This document shows positions 27,349-36,701 of a stretch of 64,000 nucleotides of DNA, one piece after another; position 1 is the stretch's first letter; the number at the start of each line of letters is the position of its first letter. Both the position numbers and the translations under genes were made by a program. The stretch comes from UKL13-2 sp044229235 (lineage in GTDB: Bacteria > Pseudomonadota > Gammaproteobacteria > Burkholderiales > Usitatibacteraceae): contig JBGATH010000021.1 in assembly GCA_044229235.1 (NCBI GenBank), forward strand, positions 1-64,000, written 5' to 3'. The notes below the pieces were generated by a model, which had not been told where the DNA came from, did not search any database, and saw nothing but the letters and a program-made list of their open reading frames with translations.

Positions 27349-30087
27349 ATGAGTCGTTTGATCGCTGCAATGTTGATGCCGTCCCTGTTCGCTTCGCTGG
27401 CCCATGCCGCAGGAATCGATCCTGCGTGTGATGTGCAGGATTCGCAGGTGACGCTGCGGGCCATGCCGGCTGCACAACCGTTGCATGCGGCAGAAGCCGT
27501 TTGGCTTGACCACCGCACTCTGCGCTGGCCAGGGCCGGCTATTGGCGGGACCTACAAGCTTTACCACCATCCTGCCGGCACCGTGATGGCAGTCGTGGGC
27601 GCACCGGTCAGTGGCGCTGCGGCTGCGATCACCATGCTGCCAGCCGAGGCTGCGCTTTCGCCCGCGGCCGGCGTGCGTTTCAAGTTCGTTGGCGAAGGCG
27701 TCACGCTGGCGCTGCCGGCAGGCTCGCAGGTCAGGGCGACAGTAGCCGCCTTGCTGAAACAGCAACTGGTGCTGGTGGAGGAGAATGCCGCCGGCATTGT
27801 GCTGCGGGCAACGCGCCTGCAAATTGCCGGCGCGCTCGACAGCCTTTATGTCGCTGCTGCCGCCGCTGATGATCTTGGCGTGAAGGCCGCGCCTCGCCAG
27901 GTCAGTTTCAAGGTGTGGGCGCCGACGGCGTCGCACGTAGGCGTGTGCATTTATCCGGATGGCAAGCGTGGGGCGAATCGATATCTTGACCTCGCCGCCG
28001 ATATTGAAACCGGCATCTGGTCGGCACGCGTCGATGGCGACATGCGCGGCCGTTACTACGCCTATCTCGTGGATGTGCACGCGCCTGGTGTCGGCATGGT
28101 CAGGAATCGCGTTACCGATCCTTACTCGATCAGCCTGACCACCAACTCCACGCGCAGCTATGTAGGCAACCTTGATGACCCGCGCTTGAAACCCGCCGGC
28201 TGGGATGCGCACCCGTCCCCCGGGCTGAAAGCACCAGTCGATCTGACGATTTACGAGTTGCATGTGCGGGACTTTTCGATCAACGACTCGAGCGTTCCCG
28301 CACGCCATCGCGGCAAGTATCTCGCTTTCGATCAGCCCGCCGGCAATGGCATGAAGCACCTGGCCGCGCTTGCCAGGGCCGGCATGACCGATATTCACCT
28401 GCTGCCGGTGTTTGACATGGCGACTGTTCCGGAAGCGGGGTGCGTCACGCCTTCGCCCAAGGGCGGCGCGGACAGCGACTCGCAACAGGCAACGGTCGTC
28501 GCCGTGAAGGACGGTGATTGCTACAACTGGGGATATGACCCGTTTCACTACACCGCGCCCGAGGGAAGCTATGCCTCCGATGCCGCCGATGGGGCGGTGC
28601 GCATCCGCGAGTTCCGGCGCATGGTGCAGGCGCTGCACCGCACCGGTCTGCGGGTCGGCATGGACGTGGTCTACAACCACACGGCGGCATCCGGCCAGCG
28701 CGGCAAATCCGTACTGGATCGAATTGTGCCGGGGTACTACCAGCGCCTTGACGCTGCGGGCAAGGTGGAAATGTCCACCTGCTGCGACAACACGGCGACC
28801 GAAAACATGATGATGGAAAAGCTCATGTCGGATTCGGTATTGACCTGGGCCCGGCACTACCGCATCGATTCATTTCGCTTCGACTTGATGGGGCACCAGC
28901 CTAGGGCCGCGATGGAACGCCTGCGGTCGGCTTTGCGGCAGCAGACCGGCCGCGACATACAACTGATTGGCGAAGGCTGGAATTTCGGTGAAATTGCCGA
29001 TGGTCGGCGCTTCGAACAAGCTTCGCAGCTTTCCCTCAATGGCAGCGGAATCGGCACGTTCAGCGATCGTGCCCGCGACGCCGTGCGCGGCGGCGGTCCG
29101 GCCGACGCCGGCTTGGATCTGCTCCGGCGCCAGGGCTATATCAATGGCCTGTTCTACGACCGAAACGCTTATGCCCCCGCTGCACTGCCGGTGGAGGAAC
29201 TGCTGCGCAGCGCTGACATGGTTCGCGTGGGATTGGCCGGCTCGCTGCGCAGTTTTCCGCTGCAGACGTTTCGCGGCGATGTGGTGCCGATGTCTGCCAT
29301 CGATTACAACGGCCAACCGGCAGGCTACGTTGCCGAACCTTCAGAAGTAGTGAACTACGTCGAGAACCACGACAACCAGACGCTTTACGACAACAATGTT
29401 TTCAAGCTGCCGGTCACGACCACAACGGCCGAGCGCGCCCGCGTGCAGATTCTGGGTGCCGCGACCACCGCGTTCGGCCAGGGTATCGCCTATTTCCACG
29501 CGGGCATCGACATCCTGCGCAGCAAATCGCTGGACCGCAACAGTTTCGATTCCGGTGACTGGTTCAATCGACTCGATTGGCGCTATCGTGAAAATTATTT
29601 CGGCACCGGCCTGCCGCCGAAGCAGGATAACGGCAAAGACTACGAGCTCATCCGGCCGCTGCTCGCCAATGCTGCATTGCGACCCAAGGCGGAGGATATC
29701 GCCTGGACCCGCGACGCCTTTCGCGACTTGCTGCGCATTCGCGCAAGCTCGACGCTGTTCAGGTTGCGTTCGGCGGCCGATATTCGCCAGCGCCTCAGTT
29801 TCGCCAACACCGGACCCAACCAGGTCCCGACCGTGATTGCCGCGCGGCTGGACGGTGCGGACTATGCGGGCGCCAATTTTCGCGAAGTGATCTATCTCAT
29901 CAACGTCGACCTGGTGCCGCGCCGGGTCCCCGTGGCTTCAACCGCGGGCAAGGCGTTTGCATTGCACCCGGTGCATCGTCGGGCGGACGCGGCAGACAAG
30001 CGACCAATCACTGCCGCGCGCTTTGATGCTGCAGCCGGCGTATTCGAAGTTCCGCCACGCACCGCTGTGGTCTATGTGCTTGACTGA
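27349..30087 (+). CDS. pulA: Pullulanase-type alpha-1,6-glucosidase, exported
   Basis: Type I pullulanase that cleaves alpha-1,6 bonds in pullulan or branched dextrins. A signal peptide (LIAAMLMPSLFASLAHA) predicts export. There is no lipobox, so it is unlike the Klebsiella lipoprotein. After an N-terminal domain and CBM48 (VSFKVWAPTASHVGVCIYP) comes the type I signature YNWGYDP (Tyr392). The GH13 residues follow in RIDSFRFDLMGH (Asp512), LIGEGWNFGE (Glu542) and YVENHDNQTLYD (Asp675). The start at 27349 was chosen for the signal peptide; weaker in-frame starts lie 27 bp upstream. It closes the rightward glg/mal cluster and converges on glk. Confidence 0.93.
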   Translation: MSRLIAAMLMPSLFASLAHAAGIDPACDVQDSQVTLRAMPAAQPLHAAEAVWLDHRTLRWPGPAIGGTYKLYHHPAGTVMAVVGAPVSGAAAAITMLPAEAALSPAAGVRFKFVGEGVTLALPAGSQVRATVAALLKQQLVLVEENAAGIVLRATRLQIAGALDSLYVAAAAADDLGVKAAPRQVSFKVWAPTASHVGVCIYPDGKRGANRYLDLAADIETGIWSARVDGDMRGRYYAYLVDVHAPGVGMVRNRVTDPYSISLTTNSTRSYVGNLDDPRLKPAGWDAHPSPGLKAPVDLTIYELHVRDFSINDSSVPARHRGKYLAFDQPAGNGMKHLAALARAGMTDIHLLPVFDMATVPEAGCVTPSPKGGADSDSQQATVVAVKDGDCYNWGYDPFHYTAPEGSYASDAADGAVRIREFRRMVQALHRTGLRVGMDVVYNHTAASGQRGKSVLDRIVPGYYQRLDAAGKVEMSTCCDNTATENMMMEKLMSDSVLTWARHYRIDSFRFDLMGHQPRAAMERLRSALRQQTGRDIQLIGEGWNFGEIADGRRFEQASQLSLNGSGIGTFSDRARDAVRGGGPADAGLDLLRRQGYINGLFYDRNAYAPAALPVEELLRSADMVRVGLAGSLRSFPLQTFRGDVVPMSAIDYNGQPAGYVAEPSEVVNYVENHDNQTLYDNNVFKLPVTTTTAERARVQILGAATTAFGQGIAYFHAGIDILRSKSLDRNSFDSGDWFNRLDWRYRENYFGTGLPPKQDNGKDYELIRPLLANAALRPKAEDIAWTRDAFRDLLRIRASSTLFRLRSAADIRQRLSFANTGPNQVPTVIAARLDGADYAGANFREVIYLINVDLVPRRVPVASTAGKAFALHPVHRRADAADKRPITAARFDAAAGVFEVPPRTAVVYVLD

Positions 30088-30103
30088 GGGGCGCTGATTT
30101 TCG

Positions 30104-30122
30104 CGCCGCCGTCGCGGCGGCG
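30104..30122. terminator. GC-rich hairpin between convergent pulA and glk
   Basis: CGCCGCC and GGCGGCG form a 7-bp stem with a 5-nt loop in the 41-bp gap between convergent genes. No T-run follows on either strand, so a terminator role is uncertain. Confidence 0.35.
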
Positions 30123-30128
30123 ATTGGG

Positions 30129-31148
30129 TTACGGCCGGCTGCGCGCGTGATGCACCAGGCCCATCAAACCCGGATACGGCGCAGTGATGACCGGCGTGCT
30201 GATGTCACGCAGGTAATCCCGGTACCGGCCTTTGTTTTCGAAATGATCGCGAAAGCCGGATCCGGCGAAGAAATCGCCGAGCTTGGGCACGATTCCACCG
30301 GCGATAAAGACGCCGCCGCGCGCTCCCAGGGTGAGCGCCACATTTCCGGCAATGCTGCCGAGGAAACAGCAAAAAACATCCACAGTTCTTTCTGATAACC
30401 GGTCGGTGCGGGCTGCGCCGCGCCGGCCGATTTCTTCGGAGGTCAGGTCTTCTTCGAGGGGCAGCCCCTCAACTGCCGCTACCGCTTTGCGCAAAGCCGG
30501 CAAGCCGATTCCGGAAACCAGGCGCTCCGCGGAAACATGGATGTTGTCGCGCCGGGCCGCACGCAGGATTTCACTCTGGTACTCATCGGAACCGGCCAGC
30601 GTGACGTGGCCGCCTTCGCCGCAAATGGTCTGCCAGACGCCGGCCGCGTCGCGGACCGGCACCAGTCCGGCCACGCCCAGTCCGGTGCCCGGTCCGATGA
30701 CGCCCATGGTCAGGTTGCCGCGGGGAGTCGGCGCACCAACCAGGCTGTATTCCGCGATGGTTAAATGCGGCAACACCAGGGCGATGGCTTCAAAGTCGTT
30801 GAATACCTGCAGCGACCGTGTCTGAATTTCACCCGGGAATGCCTGGGGGTCGAGTACCCAATGGCTGTTGGTCACCTTGATGGGGCCGTTGCCGATGGCG
30901 CTGGCGATGGCAATCGAGGTCCGCGCCGGCGCCTTGCCCGCGTGAAAACGCTGCAGATAGTCCACCGCCGCCGCACCCGGAGTCAGGTACTGGGCACAGG
31001 TCAGCGTCTCGATCGACGTCAGCGGCGCATTGGCATCCTCAACCCAGCCGAAGCGCGCGTTGGTACCGCCGATGTCCCCGACCAGCAGTGGGAACTGGGC
31101 GTTCGAACCCACGGCGACAGCCTTGGATGCGGTTTTAAGCAGGCTCAT
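30129..31148 (-). CDS. glk: Glucokinase
   Basis: Phosphorylates free glucose (from MalQ and the amylases) to glucose-6-phosphate, which feeds the Entner-Doudoroff genes nearby. It is a bacterial Glk-family protein of 339 aa. The phosphate-binding motif is LLVGDIGGTNARF at about 21-33, the ATP/glucose region is GPGTGLGVAGLVP with EGGHVTL, and the C-terminal motif is GGVFIAGGIVPKLGDFF. The ATG at 31148 was preferred; the frame upstream reaches 31217 without family similarity. A HexR-like site lies about 300 bp upstream. A second glucokinase domain is encoded divergently in the next gene. Confidence 0.92.
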   Translation of the reverse strand: MSLLKTASKAVAVGSNAQFPLLVGDIGGTNARFGWVEDANAPLTSIETLTCAQYLTPGAAAVDYLQRFHAGKAPARTSIAIASAIGNGPIKVTNSHWVLDPQAFPGEIQTRSLQVFNDFEAIALVLPHLTIAEYSLVGAPTPRGNLTMGVIGPGTGLGVAGLVPVRDAAGVWQTICGEGGHVTLAGSDEYQSEILRAARRDNIHVSAERLVSGIGLPALRKAVAAVEGLPLEEDLTSEEIGRRGAARTDRLSERTVDVFCCFLGSIAGNVALTLGARGGVFIAGGIVPKLGDFFAGSGFRDHFENKGRYRDYLRDISTPVITAPYPGLMGLVHHARSRP

Positions 31149-31445
31149 GACGCGCCGTTTTGTTGTTGATCGCAAGGGGCGCTGCTCCCGCGGCGAAACC
31201 GAAGGCGTGCAAGGCATCTGGCCAGCGCACCGTTGCTGCAGAATGACTGCTATCCCAAACTGCCGAGAATCCGAGCAATGTCGCCGTCCTTTGTTGGTAA
31301 ATATCGCCTGTCACACGCAAGGTTTCCAGTGTGAGCGGCAAACTGCAGCGGTTGTCGGCACGGTCGCAGGAATTGATGCATGAATCGCTCCTGCGCCTGT
31401 CGCGGCCGGTAACCTGTTCCAGCGGGCAAGCCGGACGTCTTGAAA

Positions 31446-31460
31446 AGTAGCAAAACTACA
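31446..31460. promoter_or_regulatory. HexR-like operator (site 3)
   Basis: AGTAGCAAAACTACA has 4-bp perfect arms GTAG/CTAC and one outer mismatch. It is the copy nearest to glk. Confidence 0.5.
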
Positions 31461-31590
31461 TGAGATTTTATACGTCGTTGGGGCAGATTTCCAGTAGTTT
31501 TTTCATCGAAAGTTGCCCTCCAACCCAGTAATTTCACACATAAACCGCGAAATCGAGGCCCGCTGGACTGGGGCGGTGCCGACCGCCGGA

Positions 31591-31605
31591 TGTAGTTTGG
31601 CTACA
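31591..31605. promoter_or_regulatory. HexR-like operator (site 4)
   Basis: TGTAGTTTGGCTACA has perfect TGTAG/CTACA arms and lies in the middle of the glk/glk-rpiR gap. Confidence 0.5.
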
Positions 31606-31847
31606 ACAGTTTTTGCACTTCTGCCCATTTTTCTCGACGCTGTGCGTGGTTTCCCGGGCTTGACCTTGCTGCGAGGTGCTTGGACTTTCTGGTCGGTGGC
31701 GCGACGACGCGACGAACATCCGGGCCAGATACCGTCGGTAATAGGGCAACGGTGGTCCGGGCGTGTTCCGGTCCTGCCGGAAGCGGGGTGTTTTACCGTG
31801 CATTTGTCTCGAACGGTGCCTCAGATTCCCGGACAACAGCCGAAAAG

Positions 31848-31862
31848 TGTAGTTAAACTACT
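31848..31862. promoter_or_regulatory. HexR-like operator (site 5)
   Basis: TGTAGTTAAACTACT contains GTAGTT-A-AACTAC, a perfect 13-bp palindrome. It ends 57 bp before the glk-rpiR start codon and fits autoregulation by the encoded RpiR domain. Confidence 0.6.
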
Positions 31863-31919
31863 AGACTGCCGGTAGCGGTTAACCGGCAACCTTTCACCAC
31901 GACGCGAAAAGAGACATCG

Positions 31920-33785
31920 ATGTCATTCAGTGATGGTGCCCGCCTCCTAGCAGACGTCGGCAGTACCTATGTGCGGTTCGCGCTGGAAACGCGCCGCGGC
32001 CACTTCGAACGACTGTCGACGGTGAAATGCGCCGACTACGCGGATTTCGGCAGCGCGCTGCGTGCCTATGTCGATGCCGTGAAAGACACGGGCGTGCGCC
32101 ATGCAGCCGTTGCCATCAGCAATCCGGTCGAAGGCGACATCGTGCGCATGACCAACTATCACTGGCAGTTTTCCATCGAGCAGACGCGCGTGGATTGCGG
32201 TCTCGATACGCTGGTGGTGGTCAACGATTTCACGGCCCTGGCGGCCGGGCTGCCGCATTTGCGGCCCGACCAGTGCCGGCAAGTTGGCGCCGGCGAAGCG
32301 CGTGCGCGCAGCGTGATCGGTTTGCTCGGCGCGGGTACCGGCCTTGGCGTGTCAGCCTTGATCCCTGCCGACGACGGCTGGATTTCATTGGGCACGGAAG
32401 GGGGGCACGTCAGTTTTTCGCCCACGGACGCGCGCGAGACCGCGATCCTCGAATTCGCCTGGACGCAGTACGCGCACGTTTCCGCCGAACGCCTCATTTC
32501 CGGCAGCGGCCTGGAACTGATTTACCGCGCGCTGACGCACAAATCGAAGAAGCCGATGCCCGCGCTTGCCGCGACCGAAATCACCGCAAGGGGCCTCTCG
32601 GGCAAATCACCCGAGTGCGCCGAAGCGCTGGAAGTATTTTGCGGCATGCTCGGTACTGTCGCCGCCAACCTTGCGGTCACCATGGGCGCGTTCGGCGGCA
32701 TCTACATCGGCGGGTCCATTGTTCCCAGGCTGGGTGCCTACTTCGATGCGTCCCCGTTCCGCAAGCGCTTCGAATCGAAGGGACGCTTCTCCGCATACGT
32801 CGGTCACATCCCCACCTTTGTCATCACCGCCGACAACGCCACCTTCACCGGTGCGGCCGCGGTGCTGGATGCCCAGCTTCGTCGGCATGGCAGCGGCAGC
32901 TCCATCCTCGATCGCATCCGCCAGTCGCACACTGACTTCTCGCCGGCCGAAAGGCGCGTGGCTGACCTGGTGCTCGCGCGTCCACGGTCGATCCTCAACG
33001 ATCCGATCATCGAGATCGCCCGTGCGGCCGACGTCAGCCAGCCGACTGTGGTGCGCTTCTGCCGCTCGCTCGGCTGTGAGGGCTTGTCCGACTTCAAGCT
33101 GCGGCTTGCTTCCAGCCTCACCGGCACCATTCCGGTCACGCACACCCAGGTGACAGACGACGACACTGCCGTCGAGCTGGGTGACAAAGTGCTGGGCAAC
33201 ACCGCCAGCGCCATCCTGCAAACACGCGATCAGCTCAATCGTGCGGCCATCGACCGCGCCATCGAATCGCTGCTGCAAGCGCGTCGCATCGAGTTCTTTG
33301 CCGTCGGCAATTACGGCATCGTCGCCGAGGATGCGCAATACAAATTCCTGCGCTTCGGCCTGCCTACCAACGCGCACACCGAGCCGCGCCTGCAGATCAT
33401 GGCCGCCAATGTGCTCGGCAAGGAAGACGTGGTCGTGGTGGTGTCGAGCACCGGCCGCATCCCGGAATTGAACATCGCAGTGGACGCGGCGCTCAGCCGT
33501 GGTGCAAAGGTCATTGCCATCACCGCCAGCCAGTCGCCGCTTGCCAAGCGCGCCACCATCACCATTGCCGTGGATCACACCGAGGACGTGGCCACGCAGG
33601 TACCGATGGTCAGCCGCATCCTGTACCTGCTGGTGATCGACATCCTGGCGGTGGGTGTTGCCATGCGTACCGGCGCGAACCGCAATCTGCCGTCGGCGAG
33701 CGATATCGGGCATGTGCTTTCCGACGACGAAAGCCAGGCACGTGACAACCGCCTGGCACGCATGGTTTCGCACAGCCGCGAATAG
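31920..33785 (+). CDS. Glucokinase-RpiR fusion: bifunctional kinase/transcriptional regulator
   Basis: The N-terminal part (1-330) is a glucokinase domain and the C-terminal part (about 335-621) is an RpiR regulator. The RpiR part has a helix-turn-helix (IARAADVSQPTVVRFCRSLG) and a SIS sugar-phosphate-binding domain. This fusion is known from Burkholderia. Glucose-contact residues known in E. coli Glk are kept, each shifted by three: Asn102-Asp103, Glu160, His163 and Glu190. However, the phosphate-binding DxGGTN motif reads DVGSTY at residues 12-17, whereas the neighbouring glk has DIGGTN. The domain may bind glucose but phosphorylate it poorly, that is, act as a sensor. Two HexR-like sites lie upstream. 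At 621 aa it is full length. I infer it controls the local HexR-like sites, possibly with the RpiR protein at 41396. Confidence 0.9.
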   Translation: MSFSDGARLLADVGSTYVRFALETRRGHFERLSTVKCADYADFGSALRAYVDAVKDTGVRHAAVAISNPVEGDIVRMTNYHWQFSIEQTRVDCGLDTLVVVNDFTALAAGLPHLRPDQCRQVGAGEARARSVIGLLGAGTGLGVSALIPADDGWISLGTEGGHVSFSPTDARETAILEFAWTQYAHVSAERLISGSGLELIYRALTHKSKKPMPALAATEITARGLSGKSPECAEALEVFCGMLGTVAANLAVTMGAFGGIYIGGSIVPRLGAYFDASPFRKRFESKGRFSAYVGHIPTFVITADNATFTGAAAVLDAQLRRHGSGSSILDRIRQSHTDFSPAERRVADLVLARPRSILNDPIIEIARAADVSQPTVVRFCRSLGCEGLSDFKLRLASSLTGTIPVTHTQVTDDDTAVELGDKVLGNTASAILQTRDQLNRAAIDRAIESLLQARRIEFFAVGNYGIVAEDAQYKFLRFGLPTNAHTEPRLQIMAANVLGKEDVVVVVSSTGRIPELNIAVDAALSRGAKVIAITASQSPLAKRATITIAVDHTEDVATQVPMVSRILYLLVIDILAVGVAMRTGANRNLPSASDIGHVLSDDESQARDNRLARMVSHSRE

Positions 33786-33919
33786 CAGGTTCGCTTACCT
33801 CGACCGTGCCGGCACTGGCCCGCCGCCGGTGCGCGGCTGGTCCGGAAATTGCTCAAGGATTGACGGCAACAGACGAGATCCGGGTCGGATACCGGATACC
33901 CCGCAAAGACTCCAGGGAG

Positions 33920-36691
33920 ATGCCCGACGTGGCAAATGATGAAAAGGATGCCCGCCTCGGGCAGGAAATACAGTCGCTGGGCCGCCTTTTGGGCGATGTC
34001 ATCCGCGCGGCCAATGGCGACGCTGTTTTCAACAAAATCGAGCGCATCCGCCAGCTGGCGGTGACGCTGCGTCGCGTTGGCACTGGTGCCGCTTCCGACC
34101 TGCAGCCGGTTCGACAGGTGCTCGAAAGCGAACTGGACGGCCTGAGCATCGAACATACCCTGAGTGTGGTGCGTGCTTTCAGCCACTTCTCGCTGCTGGT
34201 GAATATTGCCGAGGATCGCCATCAAAACCGGCGGCGGCGGGCGCATCGCCTTGCCGGTTCCCAGCCGCAGCTCGGCAGCCTGCGCCACGCACTCGATACG
34301 CTGGCCGCGCGCAAGGTCGGGCCGCAGCAGATCCAGGACTGGCTGGCCGGTGCGCGCGTGAGCCCGGTGCTGACGGCACACCCGACCGAAGTCCAGCGCA
34401 AGAGCGTGCTCGACTGCGAACGCGACATCGCCCGGCACCTCACCGTGCTGGAAGGCGCGGCGCTGCTTCCCGAGGAACGCGCGGATGCGGAGGCGGCGCT
34501 GCACCGCTCGGTGCTGCAGTTATGGCAGACGGCCATGCTGCGGCTGTCGCGGCTGCGCGTCATCGACGAAATTGAAAACGGCCTGAGTTTTTACCGCTAC
34601 ACATTCCTGTCGGAAATCCCCAAGGTGTACGGCGAAATCGAGCGTGCGCTTGGGGCAAGGTCACGCCTGCCAAGTTTTCTGCGCATGGGCTCATGGATCG
34701 GCGGCGATCGCGATGGCAATCCGTACGTGACAGCCGAGGCCCTGGAAGGCGCCATTCGGCGCCAGGCCGGTGCGGCGTTCGAACATTATCTGGTCGAAGT
34801 GCATCGGCTTGGTGCCGAGCTGTCGCTCTCCAGCCGGCTGGTGAAGCCGACGACGCAGCTTCTGGAACTCGCCGCCTTTGCCCACGACACCAATCTGCAC
34901 CGGCAGGACGAGCCTTACCGGCAGGCACTGATCGGCGTCTACGCGCGGGTGGCGGCGACCATGGTCGAGTTGACCGGTGCGTCGCCGATCCGGCGTGCGG
35001 AAGTCGTGCTGGAACCCTACAAGTCGCCGGCGGAATTTCGCGCCGACCTTGACATCATCGCCACCTCACTGCATTCGCACGGCGGCGATGCGCTGGCCGC
35101 GGGACGACTCGAACAGCTTCGCTACGCGGTCGATATTTTCGGTTTCCACCTGGCCTCCCTGGACCTGCGACAAAATTCAGACGTTCACGAAGTTGTCGTC
35201 GCCGAACTGCTGGCAAAGGCCGCCGTCTGCCCGGATTACCTGGCCCTCGATGAGAAAGGCCGCGTTGAGGTGCTGCTGCGCGAGCTGGACAATCCCCGCT
35301 CATTGACGGTTGCCGGTGAATCCTACAGCGAGCTGGCGGTGGGGGAGCTGGCGGTATTCCGCGCGGCTGCTTCCATCAATGCGCGTTACGGGCGCGATGC
35401 CATTCCGCAGGCGATCATTTCCAAGGGTCAGTCGGTCAGCGATCTGCTTGAGCTGGGGCTGCTGTTGAAGGAAACCGGCTCCGTGGTGACCCGCGACGGC
35501 CGGCAGCAGCTACTGGTCGCCATCATCCCGCTGTTCGAAACCATCGATGACCTGCGCGCCTGTTGCGACGTCATGCGCGCTGCGTTCGCGTTGCCCAAAT
35601 ATCGAGGCTGGCTGGAGGGGCAGGGCGGCCTGCAGGAAATCATGCTCGGTTACTCCGACAGCAACAAGGATGGCGGCTACCTGACGGCCAACTGGGAGCT
35701 GTATCGGGCCCAGAAGGGACTGGTCGACCTCTTCCAGGAAAGCAATGTACGCCTGCGCCTGTTCCACGGTCGCGGCGGTACTGTCGGCCGCGGCGGGGGT
35801 CCGACATTCGAAGCCATCCTCGCCCAGCCGGACGGCGCGTCGAGTGCCGGCTTGCGCATCACCGAGCAGGGCGAAGTCATCGCCGCCAAGTATTCCGACG
35901 CCGACCTAGGCCGCCGCAATTTTGAAACGCTGGTATCGGCGGCACTGCTGGCGAGCTTTCCTGCCGCGGCGCGCCGCGAGGACGCGCACTGGTGGGAGGC
36001 CATGCATCAGTTGAGCGACCTCGCCTGCAGGGCCTATCGCAAGCTGGTATTTGAAACGCCTGGCTTTGTCGATTTTTTCCGCAGCGCCACGCCCATCGGC
36101 GAAATCGCCGGGCTCAACATCGGCAGCCGGCCTGCATCGCGAAAACCCTCCACTTCCATCGCCGATCTGCGCGCCATCCCCTGGGTGTTCAGCTGGAGCC
36201 AATGCCGGCTCTCCATTCCCGGCTGGTATGGCTTCGGCTCGGCGATGCAGCAGTGGATACGCCAGTTTCCGCAGGGCGAGGAAGCGGCGATGGCGCTGCT
36301 GCGTCAGATGTATGCCGATTGGCCGTTTTTCCGCACGGTGCTGGCCAACATGGACATGGTGCTGGCCAAGACTGACCTGTCGATCGCGTCGCGCTACGCC
36401 CGACTGGTCGCCGATGAAACGTTGTCAAGATCAGTGTTTGGCACGATTGAAGCTGAGTGGCATCGTACCGTCGAGTTGCTGTTTGCCATCACCGGCGCCA
36501 CGTCCTTCCTCGCCGACAATCCGGCGCTGGCGCGCAGCATACGCAACCGCTTCCCCTACCTCGATCCGCTGAACCACCTGCAGATCGAACTGCTGCGCCA
36601 CTACCGCGCCGGGCAGACCGACGAGAAGACCAAGCGCGCGATTCATCTCACCATCAACGGCCTAGCCGCCGGTTTGAGGAATAGTGGATGA
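33920..36691 (+). CDS. ppc: Phosphoenolpyruvate carboxylase
   Basis: Cytoplasmic anaplerotic enzyme that makes oxaloacetate from PEP and bicarbonate. The catalytic His154 lies in VLTAHPTEVQRKS. Other signatures are GSWIGGDRDGNP, MLGYSDSNKDGGYLTANWEL, HGRGGTVGRGGGPT and IPWVFSWSQCRLSIPGWYGF. It ends LTINGLAAGLRNSG, close to the usual C-terminal tail that carries the active-site and aspartate-sensing residues. The ATG at 33920 gives 923 aa. AGGGAG abuts it, so the GTG at 33929 is an alternative start. It is 134 bp after glk-rpiR and may be co-transcribed, which would link anaplerosis to sugar supply. Confidence 0.95.
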   Translation: MPDVANDEKDARLGQEIQSLGRLLGDVIRAANGDAVFNKIERIRQLAVTLRRVGTGAASDLQPVRQVLESELDGLSIEHTLSVVRAFSHFSLLVNIAEDRHQNRRRRAHRLAGSQPQLGSLRHALDTLAARKVGPQQIQDWLAGARVSPVLTAHPTEVQRKSVLDCERDIARHLTVLEGAALLPEERADAEAALHRSVLQLWQTAMLRLSRLRVIDEIENGLSFYRYTFLSEIPKVYGEIERALGARSRLPSFLRMGSWIGGDRDGNPYVTAEALEGAIRRQAGAAFEHYLVEVHRLGAELSLSSRLVKPTTQLLELAAFAHDTNLHRQDEPYRQALIGVYARVAATMVELTGASPIRRAEVVLEPYKSPAEFRADLDIIATSLHSHGGDALAAGRLEQLRYAVDIFGFHLASLDLRQNSDVHEVVVAELLAKAAVCPDYLALDEKGRVEVLLRELDNPRSLTVAGESYSELAVGELAVFRAAASINARYGRDAIPQAIISKGQSVSDLLELGLLLKETGSVVTRDGRQQLLVAIIPLFETIDDLRACCDVMRAAFALPKYRGWLEGQGGLQEIMLGYSDSNKDGGYLTANWELYRAQKGLVDLFQESNVRLRLFHGRGGTVGRGGGPTFEAILAQPDGASSAGLRITEQGEVIAAKYSDADLGRRNFETLVSAALLASFPAAARREDAHWWEAMHQLSDLACRAYRKLVFETPGFVDFFRSATPIGEIAGLNIGSRPASRKPSTSIADLRAIPWVFSWSQCRLSIPGWYGFGSAMQQWIRQFPQGEEAAMALLRQMYADWPFFRTVLANMDMVLAKTDLSIASRYARLVADETLSRSVFGTIEAEWHRTVELLFAITGATSFLADNPALARSIRNRFPYLDPLNHLQIELLRHYRAGQTDEKTKRAIHLTINGLAAGLRNSG

Positions 36692-36701
36692 GGCTGGACA
36701 C

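Larger units (their letters stand above)
31149..31919. promoter_or_regulatory. 771-bp divergent regulatory region between glk and glk-rpiR
   Basis: No gene is supported here. The region contains three HexR-like palindromes (listed separately). It also has a 7-bp inverted repeat, TGCCGGT/ACCGGCA, at 31867-31888 within the presumed leader of glk-rpiR. A weak promoter for glk-rpiR could be CGGACA (31830-31835) and TAAACT (31854-31859) with an 18-bp spacer overlapping site 5. Such a long gap with three related sites suggests looping or multi-site autoregulation. Confidence 0.5.

Noticed and set aside
31491..31510. Additional GTAGTTTTTT half-site near the glk operators
   Set aside because: Only one arm is present; no palindrome.
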